From contig DBBR01000062.1 in NCBI GenBank assembly GCA_002292325.1, positions 1 to 11,804 on the forward strand: a stretch of 11,804 nucleotides of DNA, given 5' to 3'. This document shows, piece by piece, positions 7,116 through 11,804 of this stretch. The notes below the pieces were generated by a model. The model saw nothing but the letters and a program-made list of their open reading frames with translations, did no database searches and was not told the origin of the DNA. Origin of the DNA: Flavobacteriales bacterium UBA979 (GTDB lineage Bacteria > Bacteroidota > Bacteroidia > Flavobacteriales_D > Sanyastnellaceae). Within the stretch, counting starts at the first letter, position 1; each line of letters begins with the position of its first letter. A program made the translations under genes and the position numbers.

Positions 7116-7245
7116 TACCTCCCCTCCTAGACACTGATCAACAGTGCTTTAAGTTTTTTTTACCGATTCGAATGTAACTTTTTTTCAATCCATGGCGTAA
7201 GAGGAAGTCGAAACTATGAATTCGAAATTTTAATACCTCTATACC

Positions 7246-8109
7246 ATGAAACTTCAAAAGTTTTACATCCTCGCAGCTGCGGCCCTTTTGATTGGCGCAG
7301 TTACTACCCAAGCCCAAACTGTTGCTTTTGACGCAACGGCAGGTCCATTTGATAATTTGGCACACGATTGCGTTGTCAAGTCTGAAACCGGGTCACAAGT
7401 ACTTTTATTGAATCACCAAGATGTTGTTGTCCAGTCGTTCACGACGTGCACAACAGGTAAGCCTCAGGTTGCTTATGTGATCATCAAGCAGAGTGATAGC
7501 GAAGGTTTGCTTCAAGCTTACATCACGGACAGCCGAGGTGACATCATTGAAGGCGCGAAAACAGAAGTCCGTGAATCATTCAATGGCATGTTGAAGCTTA
7601 AGTTTGACGGAGAAGCGACGTTGAAGCGCGACCAGAAGTACTTCTTGAAATTACGTGCTCTCGGCACCAACTTGGTCATCGAAGGCCGCTATGGCGATGC
7701 AGACAATTCATTGCACTTGAATGGATGGAAGCTTGACGGCAACATTTCAGCAGCTGTCGGCATGCGAGAAGCCATCGAACGACCATCCGCGATCGTTGAT
7801 GGACGAAACCCCTACACCGATGATGAACTCATCGAAGACCGAGCTTCTGAATTCCACACGTATTTCTCCGTGTATCCGAATCCATTTAGCGAAGACTTCT
7901 CCGTGAAGTTCAACCGTGACTTGAAGGGTGAAACTGTATTGATGTTGACAGATCTATCTGGAAACGTTCTTCACCGTGAGGTTCGAAACAACCCACTTGA
8001 CGGCACGCAAGTCTACATGAATCCAATATACAATTTGCACCCCGGTGCCTATGCCTTGCGCATCGTCAACGATCACCGAGTATATACACAGACGTTGATG
8101 AAGCAGTAA
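7246..8109 (+). CDS. Secreted protein with T9SS type A sorting domain
   Basis: It has 287 residues. Residues 1-24 are a Sec signal peptide: basic start, hydrophobic core and likely cleavage near TTQAQ. Residues about 30-175 form a beta-rich domain with two cysteines (42 and 68) that I cannot name. Segments such as RDQKYFLKLRA and a GRYGDADNSLHLNGW-like strand recall jelly-roll domains of other exported Bacteroidota proteins. Residues about 205-287 are the C-terminal sorting domain for the type IX system: FSVYPNPFSEDFSV, then LTDLSGNVLHREV, then LHPGAYALRIV, ending TLMKQ. The product should cross the outer membrane and be surface-attached or released. It stands alone: 130 bases separate it from the upstream gene and a strong terminator follows. 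The ATG at 7246 directly precedes the signal peptide. Confidence 0.9.
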   Translation: MKLQKFYILAAAALLIGAVTTQAQTVAFDATAGPFDNLAHDCVVKSETGSQVLLLNHQDVVVQSFTTCTTGKPQVAYVIIKQSDSEGLLQAYITDSRGDIIEGAKTEVRESFNGMLKLKFDGEATLKRDQKYFLKLRALGTNLVIEGRYGDADNSLHLNGWKLDGNISAAVGMREAIERPSAIVDGRNPYTDDELIEDRASEFHTYFSVYPNPFSEDFSVKFNRDLKGETVLMLTDLSGNVLHREVRNNPLDGTQVYMNPIYNLHPGAYALRIVNDHRVYTQTLMKQ

Positions 8110-8132
8110 AAACAATTATGCTTCGTGTTCAT

Positions 8133-8163
8133 AAAAGGGTCGCCTTCGGGCGGCCTTTTTTTT
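8133..8163. terminator. Bidirectional rho-independent terminator with UUCG loop
   Basis: GGGTCGCC (8137-8144) pairs with GGCGGCCT (8149-8156) around TTCG, giving a C(UUCG)G tetraloop, and flanking A and T runs extend the stem. Eight Ts follow on the plus strand. The four As on the left give a shorter T run for the minus-strand gene that ends at 8174. It therefore lies between two convergent genes and can serve both. Confidence 0.9.
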
Positions 8164-8173
8164 GCTTCGAGCT

Positions 8174-9583
8174 TTACGCCCGTCGACTCGCGTGCAGCAG
8201 GTCAAGCACCGTCTTAACTGGTGCAAACGTGGCTACGGGGACTTCCACAAAGCGGGTTAACCACTTGGCCATTGCCCCATTCCAAAGCCCCGGACGCTCC
8301 AAGATCCGTATGGGTCTGCCTTGCCAATCTTTGTCCGCTGTAAAGAACATATTCCTTTCGGCATACGCATTTACATCATAAACAGTACCGTCGTAACGAC
8401 GCACACTGCATATGAGATCAACGGGGTTAAAATGCGTCCCTTGGCCCATGGCTCCAACTGGTAATTCCGCACTTTCGACAATGGCCGGAGATACCGCGCC
8501 ATTGCTGTAACGAACCCAAAATGGACCGCCTCCAGGAGCGCCTTCATTCAGCACCATTCCTCCGACTCGAATGGGACGATCAATCGCCTCTCGCAATTTC
8601 GCACCGCTCCAGGTGGTATCTGCAGAACGATCGAAGGCCAACAACCATTCCAGTGCTGCGGCTTTCCATCCTTTGTTTTGCAAATCCATCTCACGAAGCA
8701 AAACATCCCGTTGCTCCGTCAATTGAACACAAACACCCAACAAATGAGATTCCTCGGAATTGCGCAAAGCCATGGACGGTTCCGGCACCACATTGTCAAT
8801 GTTTCGGATGAGGATGAACGAAGCATTCTGTGCTACTTCCCTGAGGTTTGCCAAAAGCGCGCCATGACCACCCGGCCGAAAAAGCAAGGCACCATCGACG
8901 TGACGCGCTAAACCGTTCGATTCAATATCCCAAGCAAGCGTATCAGTTTGCGGCATCTGAATCGAAGTACTTGCATTCAAATCCGAGGGGAACAAACCCT
9001 CAACTCTGGCCTGATATGCCTCTGGAACCGTGAAGTGAATTGGAGATGAACCTGCCAACAAGCGCCATTCGGCCGCATGTTCTTGAAACGAATTCCGCAC
9101 AGATCCATCCACATACCGATGAAATGGAATCATGCCCTTCGGTTGATGGGCAAAGCCCTTAATCTCATCCAGCATCCACTTTACAGCCGCTTCTGAACGC
9201 TCAGATTGCGGCAAATTCAGCAATTCCGAGCGCTGAACATCTGACCAAAAAGGGAAGTTTTCAGCTTCACTGTTCAAGCGCGTGCGCAGAGCTTCGTCCA
9301 AGGGCTTGCGCACCAAAGCGAACATCCTGGAAGCCGCTCCCGAAGCGGGCACAAATCGAATACATGCATCAGTGCCAGTCAGCGCGCGGGACGCCGCCTC
9401 GGCTGCGATGGCCTGATCACCTTCCGATAAAACAACGATGCCATCACCTGCTGTGCACGGTCCGATGGACTGCACGGGCTGGGCTCCTTGCCGTAATTGT
9501 TTACATTGTAATTCGGCCGCTTCTACAGACCAATTTCGAAAAGAAAAATCAGCTAAATCTCGCTCGCTCCAGATCGTGCTCAT
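8174..9583 (-). CDS. DUF4301 family protein
   Basis: It has 469 residues from the ATG at 9583. A GTG five codons upstream is possible but less likely. The protein shows the full motif series I know for DUF4301: GDGIV (46-50), FVPASGAASRMF (77-88), PKGMIPFHRY (148-157), HFTV (183-186), TDTLAWD (213-219), LLFRPGGHGALLANL (233-247), IRNIDNVVPEP (259-269), RPIRVGGMVLNEGAPGGGPFW (337-356), THFNPVDL (383-390), PGLWNGAMAKW (431-441) and FVEVPVATFAPVKTVLDLL (445-463). No signal peptide or membrane segment is seen, so it is probably cytoplasmic. The family has no established function known to me. The order of a Gly/Ala-rich ...SRM loop, a P-G-GHGAL motif and an N-DN motif recalls UDP-sugar pyrophosphorylases. 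It lies 45 bases downstream of the HPt-like gene on the same strand. Confidence 0.92.
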   Translation of the reverse strand: MSTIWSERDLADFSFRNWSVEAAELQCKQLRQGAQPVQSIGPCTAGDGIVVLSEGDQAIAAEAASRALTGTDACIRFVPASGAASRMFALVRKPLDEALRTRLNSEAENFPFWSDVQRSELLNLPQSERSEAAVKWMLDEIKGFAHQPKGMIPFHRYVDGSVRNSFQEHAAEWRLLAGSSPIHFTVPEAYQARVEGLFPSDLNASTSIQMPQTDTLAWDIESNGLARHVDGALLFRPGGHGALLANLREVAQNASFILIRNIDNVVPEPSMALRNSEESHLLGVCVQLTEQRDVLLREMDLQNKGWKAAALEWLLAFDRSADTTWSGAKLREAIDRPIRVGGMVLNEGAPGGGPFWVRYSNGAVSPAIVESAELPVGAMGQGTHFNPVDLICSVRRYDGTVYDVNAYAERNMFFTADKDWQGRPIRILERPGLWNGAMAKWLTRFVEVPVATFAPVKTVLDLLHASRRA

Positions 9584-9602
9584 GCAGTAAAAATACACTG
9601 CA
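9584..9602. other. Inverted repeat touching the DUF4301 start codon
   Basis: GCAGT (9584-9588) and ACTGC (9597-9601) are separated by eight bases; the pairing extends by one T-A pair at 9583/9602, which uses the first base of the ATG. It could be a small RNA hairpin at the translation start or a protein-binding site. The arms are short, so chance is possible. Confidence 0.4.
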
Positions 9603-9628
9603 AAGCAAGGAATTACTCAAGACTCACA

Positions 9629-9943
9629 TTACTTGAGCGCAGATTGCACCCCTTGAGTGATGACTTTCCAATGCACTGAATCGCACAATGCCTGCTCTCC
9701 CGGAGTCTTCGAATTCAAGTGTTTCATTGCCTGAACTTCCTCCTCAAGGCCCATGACCCGAAGATGAGACAACAATCGAAAAGAAGAGCCGTGGATGGCA
9801 TCTGCATCTCCGCGTTCCCATGCACTGTGAAAAATCTGCATCAAAACAGGAGCATTCTCTGCAAAGCGCATCGCAAGGCCTTGTGCCAAATGGGCATTGC
9901 CCTGAAGCGCGTGGACAAGCTGCTGATTGATTGGATGGGTCAT
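9629..9943 (-). CDS. Small HPt-like protein lacking the phosphoacceptor His
   Basis: It has 104 residues from the ATG at 9943. In-frame starts at 10003 (ATG) and 10009 (TTG) would overlap the galE start codon and add residues unlike the family, so the shorter form is preferred. The segment from Asp46 to Leu66 (GDADAI...FRLLSHLRVMGLEEEV) fits the spacing of a histidine phosphotransfer helix, where the pattern D-(8)-H-K-L-K-(6)-GL is expected. Met64-Gly65-Leu66 fall in place, but the histidine position is Phe55 and the second lysine is Leu58. The flanking sequence is helical and about the right length for a four-helix HPt bundle. If the alignment is right, it cannot act as a phosphorelay carrier and may be a binding or adaptor protein. 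His51 and His60 lie nearby but off register. It probably forms an operon with the DUF4301 gene. The HPt call is tentative. Confidence 0.6.
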   Translation of the reverse strand: MTHPINQQLVHALQGNAHLAQGLAMRFAENAPVLMQIFHSAWERGDADAIHGSSFRLLSHLRVMGLEEEVQAMKHLNSKTPGEQALCDSVHWKVITQGVQSALK

Positions 9944-9981
9944 GATGCATCCTACGAGTTCATCTAAAAAAGGTTCCGCTC

Positions 9982-9996
9982 CAAACGCTATTTTTG
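9982..9996. promoter_or_regulatory. Overlapping divergent -7-like boxes between galE and the HPt-like gene
   Basis: On the plus strand TATTTTTG (9989-9996) matches TAnnTTTG and precedes the galE ATG by five bases. On the minus strand TAGCGTTTG (9990-9982) is the same motif with one extra spacer base and lies about 40 bases before the HPt-like ATG. The two share the central TA pair. Clear -33 elements are not seen for either, and a galE transcript from this box would be leaderless or nearly so. Confidence 0.3.
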
Positions 9997-10001
9997 TCAC
10001 C

Positions 10002-11030
10002 ATGAACAAGCCATGCGTTGTCGTGACTGGTGGAGCCGGTTACATCGGATCCCACACCGTCGTTGAATTGAGCCTTGCCGGATTTCACCCCATTATTTTG
10101 GATGACTTCAGCAACTCCAATCGATCCGTCTTGGATGGCATCGAACGTATCTTGGGAACTCGTCCGGAAACGATGGAGGTCGATTGCCGATCACACAAGG
10201 CGCTATCCGCCGCTTTTCAATCCATCACTGCCCGTCACGCCATTTCCGGCGTCATTCATTTTGCGGCATACAAAGCAGTTGGAGAAAGCACGAAGCACCC
10301 CCTCAAGTATTACACCAACAACGTTGGAAGCACGTCTGAATTACTCCAAACCATGGGAGAGTTTGAGGTTGCAAATTTGGTGTTTTCCAGCAGCTGCACG
10401 GTCTATGGTCAACCCGACTCCATTCCGGTCGATGAAAAGGCTCCCATCGCCATGGCCGAGTCACCGTATGGATATACCAAACAAGTATGCGAACGCATCA
10501 TCCGGGATGTCCATGCCAGCAATCAGCCACTGAATACTGCACTTTTACGATATTTCAACCCCATTGGGGCGCATCCTTCGTCTCACATTGGCGAGCTGCC
10601 TCTGGGACATCCAAACAACCTGATCCCCTTCCTGACGCAAGCCACTGCTGGACTCCGAGATCCCTTAACGGTTTTTGGAGACGATTACCCTACAGAGGAT
10701 GGCACATGCATCCGGGATTACATCCATGTCGTTGATTTGGCTAAAGCACACGTTGCCGCTTTGAATTGGCTCGCATCCAGAAGCGAAGCGTGCGAGGCAT
10801 TCAACCTTGGCACAGGTCAAGGAAACAGTGTCCTTGAAGTCATCCATTCGTTCGAGCGAGTCAATGGAGTGGAGGTGCCCCATCGCATAGGACCGAGAAG
10901 GGATGGCGACATTACGGCCATATTTGCAGATCCCGCAAAAGCAGGCACAGCATTTGATTGGTCATGCGAGAAAAGTTTGGATGATGCACTGCGAGACGCT
11001 TGGAATTGGCAACGCGCGCTTCAGTCGTAA
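10002..11030 (+). CDS. galE: UDP-glucose 4-epimerase
   Basis: Interconverts UDP-glucose and UDP-galactose with bound NAD; cytoplasmic, supplying galactose donors for surface polysaccharide or lipopolysaccharide. It has 342 residues from the ATG at 10002, where MNKPCVVVTGGAGYIGSHT fits the family start. The frame is open upstream to 9927, but those residues are not GalE-like and overlap the opposite gene. The short-chain dehydrogenase fold is clear: TGGAGYIGSH (9-18) binds NAD, DDFSNSN (34-40) follows, HFAAYKAVGES (86-96) is the conserved substrate loop, SSSCTVYG (129-136) holds the catalytic Ser/Thr, and Tyr156 with Lys160 (SPYGYTKQVCE) form the YxxxK pair. RYFNPIGAHPSS (183-194) and GTCIRDYIHVVDLA (234-247) are also typical. 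It diverges from the HPt-like gene and converges with the PAP2-like gene, 13 bases apart with no terminator between. Confidence 0.96.
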   Translation: MNKPCVVVTGGAGYIGSHTVVELSLAGFHPIILDDFSNSNRSVLDGIERILGTRPETMEVDCRSHKALSAAFQSITARHAISGVIHFAAYKAVGESTKHPLKYYTNNVGSTSELLQTMGEFEVANLVFSSSCTVYGQPDSIPVDEKAPIAMAESPYGYTKQVCERIIRDVHASNQPLNTALLRYFNPIGAHPSSHIGELPLGHPNNLIPFLTQATAGLRDPLTVFGDDYPTEDGTCIRDYIHVVDLAKAHVAALNWLASRSEACEAFNLGTGQGNSVLEVIHSFERVNGVEVPHRIGPRRDGDITAIFADPAKAGTAFDWSCEKSLDDALRDAWNWQRALQS

Positions 11031-11043
11031 AGATGCGGACAGC

Positions 11044-11655
11044 TCAGCCACCCCAGCCGCCGCAAACGGACGCGAAGCAAACCACAAATCCCAGCAAATA
11101 GCCCGTGTAAACTTCAATGTGACGGTGCACGCCCATCTCGATTCGAGCAAACCCTAGCAAACCGGCCAAGAATATGAATACGGCATTCACCTCCCACATC
11201 GGTGCGATATTCAAAGCTTGAACCCCCATAATCGTGCCGAGGGTTCCACCTTGACCGAGCATGTGCATGCTAATTTTAAATCGGCTGGTAATGGCCAAAG
11301 CCAATCCGATGGATGCCATTAATCCCATCCACATATCGAGGTAAATCAAAGGGATAAAAATGGCGGGGCTCGTCACCAGTAAGATGTAGGTCATGATGAA
11401 ATACGCCAAAACAATGAAAAAGGGCAGTGAGCGTTCTTTCCGATTGCGGATATCCAAATCACTCAACATCCCTCTGCGATGCAACACAAATATAGAAATG
11501 GCCGGCGCGAGGGTATTGACCAAGACGACCACCCCCATGTAGACAAACACGTGCGGCAAGGATTGCAAATACGGGTCCATCCCAAAGACCAGCACCAAGG
11601 TCACCAAAGGCATCAACAAAGGATGCAAAATTGCGGAGATCCATTTGGCCCACAT
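11044..11655 (-). CDS. PAP2-like integral membrane protein
   Basis: It has 203 residues with about six hydrophobic segments (near 6-25, 35-58, 79-105, 108-124, 155-170 and 182-199). The pattern recalls the phosphatidic acid phosphatase type 2 family in degenerate form. A basic loop RNRKERSLP (70-78) sits where motif 1 (KX6RP) would be, KISMH (127-131) where PSGH would be, and ARX5HX3E (170-181) where SRX5HX3D would be. Arg171 and His177 are kept, while the last Asp is Glu181. It may act on a lipid phosphate such as undecaprenyl pyrophosphate, or be a non-catalytic relative; I cannot decide. The ATG overlaps the rpoN stop by one base (TGATG), so it is probably translated from the rpoN message. 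Confidence 0.7.
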   Translation of the reverse strand: MWAKWISAILHPLLMPLVTLVLVFGMDPYLQSLPHVFVYMGVVVLVNTLAPAISIFVLHRRGMLSDLDIRNRKERSLPFFIVLAYFIMTYILLVTSPAIFIPLIYLDMWMGLMASIGLALAITSRFKISMHMLGQGGTLGTIMGVQALNIAPMWEVNAVFIFLAGLLGFARIEMGVHRHIEVYTGYLLGFVVCFASVCGGWGG

Positions 11656-11804
11656 CAGCTGAGTTCTTTTCGCATACGCGCAACAGGTATTCCGAGCTGT
11701 TCCCGGTATTTGGCCACGGTGCGTCGGGCGATGTTGTAGCCCTTGGCATTCAATAATTGGCCCAGCTTTTCATCCGACAAAGGTTTTCGCTTATTCTCCG
11801 CTTC
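11655..11804 (-). CDS. rpoN: RNA polymerase sigma-54 factor, C-terminal 49 residues
   Basis: The open frame enters from the right edge and ends at TGA (11657-11655). The visible 49 residues contain the RpoN box [10 protein letters not shown], the signature that contacts the -24 promoter element, preceded by [19 protein letters not shown] and followed by [14 protein letters not shown]. This is the normal end of sigma-54, so the C-terminus is complete and only upstream parts are missing. Sigma-54 directs transcription from -24/-12 promoters with the help of AAA+ activators. No clear -24/-12 promoter was recognised by eye in this window. Confidence 0.95.
   Translation of the reverse strand, partial: EAENKRKPLSDEKLGQLLNAKGYNIARRTVAKYREQLGIPVARMRKELS

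Noticed and set aside
7132..7158. Possible terminator after the ABC ATPase gene (CACTG-ATCAA-CAGTG followed by a T run)
   Set aside because: The stem has only five pairs and the T run begins seven bases after it. It is too weak to call, although some termination here is possible.
7175..7182. TAACTTTT as promoter box for the T9SS gene
   Set aside because: It lacks the final G and has no upstream TTG at a fitting distance.
8118..9636. Plus-strand frames opposite DUF4301
   Set aside because: They are antisense shadows of a well-conserved gene and show no family motifs.
9927..10001. N-terminal extension of galE
   Set aside because: The 25 extra residues are read from the region that codes the HPt-like gene and its control sequence, and they precede the exact GalE start.

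Overview
The window looks like chromosomal DNA of a Bacteroidota bacterium, most likely a marine or aquatic member of the Flavobacteriales. Several things support this: an LpxC-FabZ fusion gene, a secreted protein with a type IX secretion (T9SS) C-terminal sorting domain, a large secreted protein with Cys-rich GC..ACNY..DDGSC repeats, a DUF4301 protein, a tRNA gene without encoded CCA, promoter boxes close to TAnnTTTG, and start codons with little Shine-Dalgarno sequence but often an A at -3. The genus assignment is a guess. No mobile element, CRISPR array or rRNA gene was seen.

Layout, left to right. (1) 1-1700, minus strand: the N-terminal 566 residues of a large secreted protein that runs off the left edge. 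It has two copies of an unnamed domain of about 170-185 residues and four 23-residue Cys/Asp-rich repeats. (2) 1976-2048, plus: tRNA-Phe(GAA) with its own promoter box and terminator. (3) 2131-7115, plus: a tight gene string aroB - lpxD - lpxC/fabZ - lpxA - ABC ATPase. It joins the shikimate pathway to the first acylation, deacetylation and second acylation steps of lipid A synthesis and fatty-acid dehydration; the last two junctions overlap by one base. (4) 7246-8109, plus: a secreted T9SS substrate ending at a bidirectional UUCG terminator. (5) 8174-9943, minus: a DUF4301 gene preceded by a small HPt-like gene that seems to have lost its phosphoacceptor histidine. (6) 10002-11030, plus: galE, divergent from the HPt-like gene over a 58-base gap. 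(7) 11044-11804, minus: the last 49 codons of rpoN (sigma-54), overlapping by one base a small PAP2-like membrane protein gene.

Much of the window serves the cell envelope: lipid A precursors (LpxD, LpxC, LpxA), UDP-sugars (GalE), a possible lipid phosphate phosphatase relative, and two exported proteins. The most interesting inference is that the DUF4301 protein carries, in the same order, motifs resembling those of UDP-sugar pyrophosphorylases, and it lies next to galE and a degenerate HPt gene. That trio could be a nucleotide-sugar module with an unusual regulator. This is a hypothesis from motif reading, not a demonstrated function.
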